Below the pieces are notes generated by a model. It did no database searches. It saw only the letters and a list, made by a program, of their open reading frames with translations, and had not been told where the DNA came from. Shown piece by piece: positions 30,463 through 38,919 of a stretch of DNA of 47,721 nucleotides; position 1 is the first letter of the stretch; every line of letters begins with the position of its first letter. The DNA lies in assembly GCA_945872825.1 (NCBI GenBank), contig CAMCBD010000011.1:1-47721 (forward strand), in the 5' to 3' direction. The stretch is from Nitrosomonas ureae. GTDB lineage: Bacteria > Pseudomonadota > Gammaproteobacteria > Burkholderiales > Nitrosomonadaceae. The position numbers and the translations under genes were made by a program.

Positions 30463-31185
30463 CTAATGTTTGGAAATTTTTTCATCGGCCAAATCTTCCA
30501 ATGGTTTGGGTTTAGCGGGTTTCCGGGCAGCCAGCACTTTTCCCGTCACAATTATCAATACAGCAGCAGCAGCCGGTGCGATCCACTGTAAATACTTCGC
30601 CTGCGTACTGACCCACTCCTTCGTGACTACATCAGTAACAACCATGTCACCAGCAATCCATCCCAACAGTCCAGCGCCAATAGCAATCGTTACCGGATAA
30701 CGATCCATAACTTTCATCACCAATTGACTGCCCCACACAATGATAGGCACACTAATCACCAAACCGAAAATCACCAGCCCAATATCGTCCTTAGCCGCCC
30801 CAGCGATAGCAATCACATTATCAAGACTCATCACAGCATCCGCCACGATAATCGTCTTGATTGCGCCTACTAAAGTCGTACTGGCATCGATTTCATGCGC
30901 TCCTTCCGGTTCAGGTTGCAGTAATTTGACACCGATCCATATCAATAAAGCCGCGCCGACAATCTTTAAGTAAGGGATAGCCAGCAGACTCAACGCAAAA
31001 AAGATCAGTACCACACGTAAAATAATGGCACCAAAAACACCCCAGAAAATGCCAAGCTTGCGTTGTTTCTCAGGTAGCCGCCGGCAAGCAAGCGCAATCA
31101 CCACGGCATTATCGCCACCCAACACAATATCAATCGCAATGATCTGCATGACTGCAATCCAGAATTGCGGACTATCAAAATCCAT
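30463..31185 (-). CDS. TerC/YjbE-family integral membrane protein
   Basis: The 240-residue protein has about seven hydrophobic helices and the paired acidic motifs of the family: IDIVLGGDNAVVIALA near the N-terminus and VADAVMSLDNVIAIAGA in the middle. TerC homologues are linked to tellurite resistance, manganese export and membrane-stress or metal-loading of secreted proteins. This YjbE-like branch is most often linked to Mn2+ export, which is an inference here. No mntP-type riboswitch (yybP-ykoY) is seen in the 49 bases upstream. The ribosome-binding site AAGGAA is strong. The C-terminal tail is Lys/Pro-rich and cytosolic. Confidence 0.9.
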   Translation of the reverse strand: MDFDSPQFWIAVMQIIAIDIVLGGDNAVVIALACRRLPEKQRKLGIFWGVFGAIILRVVLIFFALSLLAIPYLKIVGAALLIWIGVKLLQPEPEGAHEIDASTTLVGAIKTIIVADAVMSLDNVIAIAGAAKDDIGLVIFGLVISVPIIVWGSQLVMKVMDRYPVTIAIGAGLLGWIAGDMVVTDVVTKEWVSTQAKYLQWIAPAAAAVLIIVTGKVLAARKPAKPKPLEDLADEKISKH

Positions 31186-31234
31186 TTATTTTCCTTAAGA
31201 GAATCTCAATCCAAAAAAGTGACAATAGTATTTT

Positions 31235-32413
31235 CTATACCTTGTTTTGCACGCCTATGAACTTCAAAAGTTCATCTTTCTGTTGCAAGGTATCTTTATA
31301 CCCCAATTCAATCAACTCTCGGCAAAAGGGGGCTTCAAATAACACGTAACTTAATAAAGTTGAGCCATTGGGTCCCATCGCACCAATCGCACGATACAGA
31401 TACCGCATGATCCACGGTAAGGTATGCGTATATTTTTGCGCAATTTCGTTGATGCCCTCGCTGGGCGATATCATCATCGCTTCGACAGGACGCAACGATA
31501 TATTTTTTGCTTTAAATACCTCGGGGGGAATCAGTTTAAGTGTTTCATTAATACGCAACAAACGTTCCAGATCTACATCCAGGCTATCCACAAATATACT
31601 ATTTAGCGCATGCCCTGCAATTTGCGCAAAGGGTGGGTAACTCGAAGCGCTCACGCGTTTAGGCTCATCGGTAACAGCTTTGCGTACGCCAATAATCAGC
31701 ACTTTATCTGCCCCTAAATGCAACGCCGGGCTGATTGGCGCCATCTGACGCATTGAACCGTCGCCGAAGTATTCGCGATTCAGTTTCACGGAGGGAAAGA
31801 TAAATGGTATCGACGAAGAAGCCATCAAATGCTCGACTCCAATGTCAACGGGAACACCCAATCTTTGCGCTCTTTTCCACGGCACTACTTCTCTGGCAGC
31901 CTGATAAAATGTAACTGATTGCCCCGATGTATAGCCCCATGCAGTAAGTCCCAGCGCATGCAATGCACCCGAACGGATAGAATACTGAATAGAGCGAAAC
32001 GGAAAGCGATTTTTCAATAGTGCTTCTAAGGGTGCATTGTCCAGAAGGGAAATTGCATTATGTTGACTATACTCATTCGATACTAAAGAAAGCAGACAGC
32101 GTAAAGTGTTATGCATTACGCCCATAAAATCTGAGCGATAAATCTGGTTGACATGAAAATTAGACCAAACAGCTTCAAGCTGTTCAACACCTTCAGCAAA
32201 ATTGTTAGCTGAAACTGCAATACTGGCTGCATTGATGGCACCCGCGGAAGTTCCACAAATGACAGGGAAAGGATTTCGAGTCTTATCGGGCAATAGCTCA
32301 GCAATGGCACGCAATACGCCCACCTGATATGCAGCGCGCGCACCCCCACCCGTTAGAACAAGTCCAACCTTAGGCGCGACTAAATCTGTTTTCTGCTCAT
32401 GCACGAACTGCAA
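31235..32413 (-). CDS. Patatin-like phospholipase
   Basis: The 392-residue protein is a patatin-fold serine lipase of the RssA/YchK type. It has the oxyanion loop TGGGARAAYQVG (residues 21-32), the nucleophile elbow GTSAG with Ser56 and the dyad Asp218 in FGDGSMRQ. It probably cleaves membrane phospholipids or related acyl esters from the cytosolic side. About 170 residues follow the catalytic Asp, a helical tail common in this group. The start is uncertain: TTG at 32413 or GTG at 32404, both overlapping the end of the small upstream gene, so coupling is likely. It heads toward terC after 49 bases. Confidence 0.88.
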   Translation of the reverse strand: MQFVHEQKTDLVAPKVGLVLTGGGARAAYQVGVLRAIAELLPDKTRNPFPVICGTSAGAINAASIAVSANNFAEGVEQLEAVWSNFHVNQIYRSDFMGVMHNTLRCLLSLVSNEYSQHNAISLLDNAPLEALLKNRFPFRSIQYSIRSGALHALGLTAWGYTSGQSVTFYQAAREVVPWKRAQRLGVPVDIGVEHLMASSSIPFIFPSVKLNREYFGDGSMRQMAPISPALHLGADKVLIIGVRKAVTDEPKRVSASSYPPFAQIAGHALNSIFVDSLDVDLERLLRINETLKLIPPEVFKAKNISLRPVEAMMISPSEGINEIAQKYTHTLPWIMRYLYRAIGAMGPNGSTLLSYVLFEAPFCRELIELGYKDTLQQKDELLKFIGVQNKV

Positions 32414-32654
32414 ACTCTGATTTCACTTTCTCCAGCGCATCCCGTAAGGTCTCTTCAGGTAAATTATTTAAAGAGTTTGATAAAACCTTAGCTGCTTGGC
32501 AGGCAGAATCAGGCAATAAAGTACTATCCAGATTGGCCACAAATATGGCTGCAGCCCCTGTGGTATCCAACAGACATTGACGTTCATTCATTAATATCTC
32601 CATCTCTCCACGTAACATGAAAACTTCTTGTTCTCTCAGTATAGTATTAGGCAT
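32397..32654 (-). CDS. Small hypothetical protein upstream of the patatin gene
   Basis: I do not recognise a family. The 85-residue protein is acidic and mainly helical, with no signal peptide or membrane segment. Its first half has MLRGEMEILMNERQCLLDTTG with a short hydrophobic stretch (AAAIFVANLD). The second half has NLPEETLRDALEKVKSEF, looking like a helical protein-interaction module. The ATG at 32654 has aaagga at good spacing. The stop codon lies inside the start of the patatin gene, so the two are translated together. Confidence 0.65.
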   Translation of the reverse strand: MPNTILREQEVFMLRGEMEILMNERQCLLDTTGAAAIFVANLDSTLLPDSACQAAKVLSNSLNNLPEETLRDALEKVKSEFAVRA

Positions 32655-32804
32655 ATGATTAATCCTTTTAACATTGACACAGTATGTGGCCTGTCAATCA
32701 ATATATCAGAACTATAATTCATCTAAGTTTTGAAATCTGTGATGTTTGCCACTCTTTTCTATCATTTTTACAACCAATTAACCAGCGATTCTAATAGCTA
32801 TATC

Positions 32805-33767
32805 ATGAATAATCATCACCCTATTGCACTCTATCCTGAGATTGAACCTTATCGGCAAGGAACGTTATCCCTGGATAAAATACATACGATGTACTGGGAA
32901 GAATCAGGCAATCCTTCCGGTGTACCGGTTGTATTTCTTCATGGCGGTCCCGGAGCCGGAGCAACAGCAGCGCATCGGCGTTTCTTTGATCCGGCATATT
33001 ATCGTATTGTCATCTATGATCAAAGAGGCGCAGGACGTTCAACACCACTCGGTGAAATTCAAGATAATACAACACCTCACCTGATTAATGATCTGGAATT
33101 ACTCAGGCAGCACCTGAGAATCGATAAATGGCACATATTCGGAGGTTCCTGGGGCAGCACACTGGCTCTCGCGTATGGTGAAGCGCATCCCGAACGCTGC
33201 TTGAGTTTCATGCTGCGCGGGATTTTTCTTTGCCGCAAAGAAGAAATTGACTGGTTTCTCTATGGATTGCGTAATTTATTCCCCGAAGCCTGGCGTGATT
33301 TTGTTGCGCCATTGTCTGCCGCAGAACGAAATAACATTCTTTCCGCTTACTACCAGCGCCTAATGAATCCTGATCCAGCCATACACGTGCCCGCCGCACG
33401 TACTTGGAGCACCTATGAAGGTTCCTGCTCTACGTTACTGCCGAATCCGGCAACGGTCAGTTACTTTGCCAGTGATACCGTCGCATTAGGACTGGCGCGC
33501 ATGGAGGCACACTACTTCAGTCACAATATCTTCTTACCGGAAAATTCACTACTGGATAATATCCATAAACTCCATACTATTCCCGCCACCATCGTGCAAG
33601 GCCGCTACGATGCAGTCTGCCCGATTATCAGTGCCGATGACTTGCATCACGCATGGCCGCAGGCTGAATACATCATCATTGATGATGCGGGCCATTCGGT
33701 ATGGGAACCCGGCATACAAACGGCACTAATCAGAACCACGGAACGGCTTAAAACGATCATGCCTTAA
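32805..33767 (+). CDS. pip: Prolyl aminopeptidase (alpha/beta hydrolase)
   Basis: Pip removes N-terminal proline from peptides in the cytosol. From the ATG at 32805 the protein has 320 residues, typical of the family. The oxyanion motif HGGPGAG (46-52) and DQRGAGRSTP lie in the N-terminal half. The nucleophile elbow GGSWGS holds Ser115; Asp269 (GRYDAVCP) and His297 (DAGHSVWEP) complete the triad. The frame is open 25 more codons upstream from a TTG, but that part does not resemble the family. It is convergent with cysH. Confidence 0.94.
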   Translation: MNNHHPIALYPEIEPYRQGTLSLDKIHTMYWEESGNPSGVPVVFLHGGPGAGATAAHRRFFDPAYYRIVIYDQRGAGRSTPLGEIQDNTTPHLINDLELLRQHLRIDKWHIFGGSWGSTLALAYGEAHPERCLSFMLRGIFLCRKEEIDWFLYGLRNLFPEAWRDFVAPLSAAERNNILSAYYQRLMNPDPAIHVPAARTWSTYEGSCSTLLPNPATVSYFASDTVALGLARMEAHYFSHNIFLPENSLLDNIHKLHTIPATIVQGRYDAVCPIISADDLHHAWPQAEYIIIDDAGHSVWEPGIQTALIRTTERLKTIMP

Positions 33768-33828
33768 TCGTAGGCGATGCCACAACGATCTCCCCGCCGC
33801 AAGTCAGCTGAAAACTCACCCGAAGCAA

Positions 33829-34539
33829 TTAAAGATGCAAACCGCACTCAGTTTTAGGTTTTCCCGACCAACGACCGCAACGGCCTTCACCTTTTACGGT
33901 GCAGTGTGTGCAACCAATCGAAGAGTAGCCATCCGCCACTAGCGGATGGAATGGCAACTTGTGTTCAAGAATATAGGCATCGCGCTCTTCACGCGACACA
34001 TCGATCATTGGATTAAACTTAATAATTCCGCGACGTTCCTCAAAAATATCCAAACCGGCACGATGGCCCGTCTGCCAGCTCATCAGACTAGACACCCAGA
34101 TATCATAATTGGGTTTGATCGCTTCCAGCGGGTTAATCTTGTTAATCGTGCAGCAAAAATCCGGATCGGTTTCATACAGTTTTTCTTTCTCGCTGTATCG
34201 ATGTTGATAGTCATCCGCTTTCACATCCTCGACTTTCAAATGATAAAGCCCTACCAGATAATCCCGGTATAACAAAGTTTCTGGAAAATGAAATCCCGTA
34301 TCAATGAAAAAAATAACCTGCTGCGGCCGCATGCAGGAAATGATATGCAGAAAATATGCAGAGGTTGCTGCAAAGGAAGATGTCACCATGATTCTTTCGG
34401 GCTGGAAATCGGTGTAAAGCCTACGTAATCGTTCTTCAAAATTGAGCGGGCGGTAACGCTGATTTAATTCACTGATGGCTTGCGCACTTAAGCCTGCGCT
34501 GTTGCTGGAACTTTGAATTACAGGTGCTATTTTAGACAT
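33829..34539 (-). CDS. cysH: Assimilatory adenylyl-sulfate/phosphoadenylyl-sulfate reductase
   Basis: CysH reduces activated sulfate to sulfite in assimilation. The 236-residue protein keeps the catalytic ECGLH end (Cys232). It also has the two Cys pairs that bind a 4Fe-4S cluster: C129-C130 in DFCCTINKINPL and C210-x2-C213 in GCTHC. That points to the APS-reducing type rather than the cluster-free PAPS reductase of E. coli. SSFAATSAYFLHII forms the nucleotide loop. No other cys gene is adjacent. Confidence 0.93.
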   Translation of the reverse strand: MSKIAPVIQSSSNSAGLSAQAISELNQRYRPLNFEERLRRLYTDFQPERIMVTSSFAATSAYFLHIISCMRPQQVIFFIDTGFHFPETLLYRDYLVGLYHLKVEDVKADDYQHRYSEKEKLYETDPDFCCTINKINPLEAIKPNYDIWVSSLMSWQTGHRAGLDIFEERRGIIKFNPMIDVSREERDAYILEHKLPFHPLVADGYSSIGCTHCTVKGEGRCGRWSGKPKTECGLHL

Positions 34540-34572
34540 ATTAATTACTCATTCTTTAATTGCATTTAAAAA

Positions 34573-35492
34573 TTATTTCATCACTATATTTCCAACATAA
34601 CTACCAATCTCCATCATCCAAGCGATACTCAAATGTACAGCCAAGCCATCCACGATGGATTGTGTTTTATGAGCGACCATACCCAGTATCAATCCGCCAA
34701 AAAAAGAAGAAATGCACTCAAGCAGGGGCTTGCCGAAATGAATGCTGCAATAAAATGTGGCCATTGGCAAAATAGCTGACGGCCCAGCATAACGGACAAA
34801 CGCAAACACCAGAAATCCCCGGAAGAATAATTCTATCGTAATAAAGTCAATTCCATAACTTATTTCATAAAGGAATTGATACCACAGCAGATTTTCTGTG
34901 TACGGAACAATAAAAGCCACTTGCCTGACTCTGGGATAAGCACTTAAAAAATCCGCTTGGGTACTAGCAAAGATGATCAGGGGCAACATCAAAACCAACA
35001 TCAGACAATAAGGCCGCCATTGGACATTCTTCAATGTCATGCCCCAAAAATTTTGCTCCACAGGAAGAATCTTATATAAAACGACTAATGGAACAAGCAC
35101 GACTAAAAACTTAAATGGAAGCGTAGTGATGCTCGTTACATAACTACCCCATTCCCGTCCATGCTATTTTCCAACGGATTAGCAACACTCACTTTGAGCG
35201 CAAACAAAGCTGGTGCGATCAACAGTAGCAACCAAAACATTGGCGTAGCAGTGATCAGATGTTTCCGGCATATCATGGCAAATAGATATGGAATCACAAA
35301 AGCACTGCAATAAACCAGAAAAAGCCCTAATAATTGATCAAAACGGGAATCGAGCCCTTTAATCAATTCACTCTCAATACCCAATGTATAGTTTAGGGTA
35401 ATTAAAATGCCCGCCCAGATCAAACAAAAAAGCAATAGCGCTTCATCAATCGTCGAAGCATATTTTCGCAGATACGAAAGAATAGTCGTCAT
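34573..35492 (-). pseudogene. CPBP-type intramembrane protease-like gene split by a frameshift
   Basis: Two adjacent minus-strand frames form one membrane protein. The first (from about 35492, MTTILSYLRKYAS) has three hydrophobic helices and stops at 35136. The second begins at a TAG at 35164-35166 and carries on through WGSYVTSITTLPFKF and further helices to 34573. The second holds the CPBP/Abi marks: IELFFRGFLV (motif 1, the usual EE reduced to IE), FYCSIHFGKP (motif 2) and a late H in AVHLSIAW. The shift must lie in 35139-35163, which contains a GGG and a GGGG run; one extra G would restore a single chain of about 305 residues. I call it a pseudogene, but a sequencing slip in a G run is possible. 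Confidence 0.7.
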
Positions 35493-35881
35493 ATAGAGAG
35501 AGGTAAAGCGAAAAATAGTTATTGAGGAGTTAGAGAGCTTTTTATTATTTCCAGGGGGCAGACTCAATCATTTTTGCAGCAAATGCGGTCCTACTCAAAA
35601 TTGAGATAGCCGGATGTCTGCGGCAACAATACACATTGCTTTCGTTAAAGTAGAATATACATAAAGCTGGATATTTGATCAAATTGGCTATTAAGGCCTC
35701 AAAAACCCGCTTTCTTACTTTAAAGCCATTGTTCGCTTTGTTGTATGCTCCTCCAAGTAAAGAGAATTCCTCACCTTCATTCTTATTAATTCGAACAATC
35801 GTTAAGAAATACTTCATGTAGCTAGTGAGGATGAGGACGGGCATTTTATGTGAGCAAATTGATAAATGCGAGGAGGTGCAC
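35493..35881. other. Intergenic region upstream of the EAL-HDOD gene
   Basis: This 389-base stretch between divergent genes contains the strong ribosome-binding site gaggagg of the EAL-HDOD gene (35870-35880). A minus-strand frame of up to 112 codons crosses it, but it lacks a ribosome-binding site and a recognisable fold, so I do not call it. No strong hairpin is visible. Confidence 0.5.
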
Positions 35882-37150
35882 ATGGGTGGTTTTTGTCTTG
35901 GTCGGCAACCAATTCTAGATCGTAATCACAATCTAGTCGCATTTGAGTTACTTTTCAGACAAGAAGAAACTGAGGAAACTGCAAATGTCACAAGCGATTT
36001 ATCTGCATCAGCGAATGTTATCGTTAATGCTTACGGTAAATTCGGCATCCACAATGTCCTGGGGCACCAGCGGGGCTTTATCAACGCCGACCCTGATCTC
36101 ATTATGAGTGACATTATTAGTTTGCTACCCAGTAAACACATTGTGCTAGAAGTTAAAGAATCAGCATCAATTACACCAGAATTTTTACAGCGTTGTAGCG
36201 AATTAAAACAAAAGGGATACCAATTTGCACTGGATAATATCATTGCTATCAACAGCAAAGTCGAACGCTTGTTGCCTCTGGTCAGCGTAGTAAAAGTGGA
36301 TATTCTTGCATTGAATCAAGATGAACTTACAAGGCTGGTCAACGAACTCAATCGTTGGCCGGTACTGCTTTTAGCCCTAAAAGTTGAAAATCGAGAACAA
36401 GAAGCACATTGCAGGTCGCTGGGCTTTCAAATGTTTCAAGGCTATTATTTTGCAAAACCTGAAGTCATGTCAGTCAAGCGTGCTGATCCTGGAAAGTTAT
36501 CTTTATTGAAGCTATTAGCATTGGTTATGCGTGATCACGATGGTACCGATGAAAATGATAGCGATAACAGCATGGGTGAAATTGAAAACGAATTTAAACG
36601 TCAACCCGGCTTAAGTTATAACTTGCTACGCATGGTAAATTCAGGTGCAGACGGCTTACCCCAGAAAATAAATTCCATCAAGCACGCCATCAAGTTAATG
36701 GGGCGCAAGCAACTGCAAAGATGGATACAGCTTTTGCTTTATACCTCCAGTCAATCGGAAGACAGCACATCCAATGCTTTGACACAAACTGCTGTAGCTC
36801 GTGGCAAATTGATGGAGTTAATTGCAACCATTGAACGTCCGCATGATAAGAATCATCAAGAAAGAGCATTTATGGTTGGGATTTTATCGTTACTGGACGA
36901 ATTGTTAGGTATTAAAATGCAACAAATAGTCGAAAAATTGGGAATCTCCAACGACATAAGCCAAGCATTAATGACTCGTCATGGACGTTTGGGTCAAGCT
37001 TTAAAATTAATTGAGGCTAAAGAAAAAGGCGAGATCACTTCCATTCATTCCATATTATCCGAACTGGATTTTCTGAGTTTGAATGAATTATCAAATATAG
37101 AAACACAAGCGATAGGATGGGCTAATCGCCTAGAAGAAACAGTGAATTAA
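35882..37150 (+). CDS. EAL-HDOD signalling protein (YuxH-like, degenerate EAL)
   Basis: The 422-residue protein joins an N-terminal EAL-like domain (about 1-200) to a C-terminal HDOD domain (about 205-400), the YuxH/CdgJ architecture linked to motility and c-di-GMP circuits. The EAL part keeps the fold (FCLGRQPILDRN, FINADPDLIM, VVKVDIL). It has lost catalytic residues: EAL is replaced by ELL in FELLFRQ, and the DD pair by DN in ALDNI. It is therefore probably a non-enzymatic sensor or scaffold. The HDOD part shows LLRMVNSG and INSIKHAIKLMGRKQLQRW. I chose the ATG at 35882 because gaggagg precedes it directly. cheV follows after 283 bases. Confidence 0.9.
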   Translation: MGGFCLGRQPILDRNHNLVAFELLFRQEETEETANVTSDLSASANVIVNAYGKFGIHNVLGHQRGFINADPDLIMSDIISLLPSKHIVLEVKESASITPEFLQRCSELKQKGYQFALDNIIAINSKVERLLPLVSVVKVDILALNQDELTRLVNELNRWPVLLLALKVENREQEAHCRSLGFQMFQGYYFAKPEVMSVKRADPGKLSLLKLLALVMRDHDGTDENDSDNSMGEIENEFKRQPGLSYNLLRMVNSGADGLPQKINSIKHAIKLMGRKQLQRWIQLLLYTSSQSEDSTSNALTQTAVARGKLMELIATIERPHDKNHQERAFMVGILSLLDELLGIKMQQIVEKLGISNDISQALMTRHGRLGQALKLIEAKEKGEITSIHSILSELDFLSLNELSNIETQAIGWANRLEETVN

Positions 37151-37433
37151 CTGGAACTAGCAGGTCCTCTCAAAAACGTAATCGCGGCAGCCGATACAAG
37201 TCAAGAACAGGTGGAGAAGCGCAGTTTATGTATGATCAACGAGCACTCCGAAATTCGTTTTTCCCCATCTCCCCTGACTACTATTGAAGTGGCACCATAC
37301 AAGGCTAGCGCACATACCTCCATTTTAGATTCGCAGAAAAGCGACCATTTCATCTCGCTTATAGCGTTCTTCATAACTCAGTCAATACGATACACTGCGA
37401 TCTCCTATTTAACGACAGCGGGAGGAGAACTCC

Positions 37434-38384
37434 ATGAACACAGCATTACACGAGATTGACGAACGCACTAATCTAACATCCAACAACAAGTTTGAATTAT
37501 TACTGTTCCGTTTAGGTGAAGCACCTGGTACCGATCACCGCGAGTTATATGGCATTAACGTTTTCAAAGTACGTGAAATCCTGGTCATGCCAGCCATCAC
37601 CGCCGTAGCCAATGCTCCGGACAATGTGATGGGTGTCGCCAATATTCGTGGCCAAATCATTACGGTCATTAACTTGCCAAAAGTTGTAGGTTGTACACCG
37701 AAAAGGGGAACTCCTATTCTCTTGGTCACCGAGTATGCACGTTCGACCCAAGCTTTCGCAGTCGAGGAAGTCAGTGAGATTGCGCGCTTGGACTGGAATC
37801 AGGTGATTGCTGCAGAAAATAATGGCGGTAATCTGGTCACCAGCATTGCACGGCTCGACGGCAATACTGAAGAATCCAGGCTGGCTCAGGTGCTTGATGT
37901 TGAGCAAATACTGCGTGATGTACTACCCAGCTCGACTGGAGATCTAGGACCGGAAAATGTTGGCCCTCAAATAAAAATTCCCGCTGGAACGGTCATCTTG
38001 GCTGCCGATGATTCACCGCTCGCGCGTAGCTTGATCGAAAATGGGCTTAAAGCGCTAAATGTTCCTTTTGTGATGACGAAGACTGGGCTTGAAGCTTGGA
38101 CCCGTATCCAGGCCATGTCGGATGCAGCCGTATCCGAGGGTAAAACAATTCAGGATAAAGTGGCCCTGGTATTGACCGACCTGGAAATGCCCGAAATGGA
38201 TGGATTTACACTCACCCGTAACATCAAGAACGACCAGCGATTTAAATCAATTCCAGTAGTGATTCATTCCTCGCTGACGGGTGAAGCTAACGAGAATCAC
38301 GTTAAGTCGGTAGGCGCGGATGCCTACGTCGCCAAATTTGGGGCTGAGGAGTTGGCCGGGGCTATCCGCAAGGTATTGGGATAG
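37434..38384 (+). CDS. cheV: Chemotaxis coupling protein CheV
   Basis: CheV couples chemoreceptors to CheA through a CheW-like domain and carries its own receiver domain for adaptation. In the 316-residue protein residues 18-165 are CheW-like (GINVFKVREIL, VANIRGQIITVINL). Residues 186-314 are a receiver with acidic pocket D192-D193, phospho-acceptor Asp249 in LTDLEMPEMDG, HSS near 279 and Lys301 in VAKF. The ribosome-binding site gggaggag is strong. No cheA, cheY or receptor gene is in the window. Its neighbour, the EAL-HDOD protein, also suggests motility or pilus control. Confidence 0.95.
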   Translation: MNTALHEIDERTNLTSNNKFELLLFRLGEAPGTDHRELYGINVFKVREILVMPAITAVANAPDNVMGVANIRGQIITVINLPKVVGCTPKRGTPILLVTEYARSTQAFAVEEVSEIARLDWNQVIAAENNGGNLVTSIARLDGNTEESRLAQVLDVEQILRDVLPSSTGDLGPENVGPQIKIPAGTVILAADDSPLARSLIENGLKALNVPFVMTKTGLEAWTRIQAMSDAAVSEGKTIQDKVALVLTDLEMPEMDGFTLTRNIKNDQRFKSIPVVIHSSLTGEANENHVKSVGADAYVAKFGAEELAGAIRKVLG

Positions 38385-38390
38385 TTAGAT

Positions 38391-38419
38391 CAAAGAGATC
38401 AGACTATATGGTCTCTTTG
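38391..38419 (+). terminator. Hairpin after cheV
   Basis: caaagagatca pairs with tggtctctttg (one T-G pair) around a 7-base loop, 6 bases after the cheV stop. A pyrimidine-rich tail is weak (ccttg), so termination is probable rather than certain. Confidence 0.6.
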
Positions 38420-38843
38420 CCTTGAACCTGAGATAGCAGGCAGCTTAACTCATTCAGCCTAAGTTCGATAACGCTAGCTTACGGCTTTAAACGTCCTTCC
38501 GTACGTACTATTCGCTGAAATGCACTATGAACTCCAACTCTCAGCAGCAACCAATCATAGGAGTACTTGCGTAGAATTTGCACATTAATTGTAATGGTGC
38601 ACTTCCGACGATAATTTCAATAAATTTGCTCCGCGCGTCCTGCACCTATCCCCACGGCAAGACCACGGGAAATCGCAAGTTGAGTTAATGGATATGAATT
38701 TTTCAGAATTTGATGTTACCCGGTGGACTCGTACAGGAAACTTTCTCAATCAAATGATCAAATGATCGATTGGGCGGATTTTTCCATTGAAAATTTTACC
38801 TTGATGCGTTCTATTACGATTGGGATAATAGAGTCAGCTATCT

Positions 38844-38874
38844 AGGGAAGCGGTGAATTATTCAGCGCTTCCCT
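38844..38874 (-). terminator. Hairpin after the yicC operon
   Basis: agggaagcg pairs with cgcttccct (9 pairs), then after one G-G mismatch tgaa/ttca adds four more around a ttat loop. It lies 46 bases past the yicC stop and is the likely end of the operon starting at 46046, though no T tract follows on the minus strand. Confidence 0.55.
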
Positions 38875-38919
38875 AAATCTTTGTATGACAAGAATCAGCT
38901 CAGATGAAGCTTGATTTTA

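Larger units (their letters stand above)
38385..38919. other. Long gap between cheV and yicC without a recognised gene
   Basis: This 535-base stretch between convergent genes has terminator-type hairpins at both ends (38391-38419 and 38844-38874). In between I see only short, stop-interrupted frames. On the minus strand one reads LTQLAISRGLAVGIGAGRAE before a stop and another reads LLLRVGVHSAFQRIVRTEG. These could be decayed gene remains but match nothing I can name. An 8-base tandem repeat atcaaatg occurs near 38752-38768. Confidence 0.45.

Noticed and set aside
35545-35883. Minus-strand 112-codon frame upstream of the EAL-HDOD gene
   Set aside because: No ribosome-binding site at any of its starts, no recognisable domain, and it covers the EAL-HDOD leader region.
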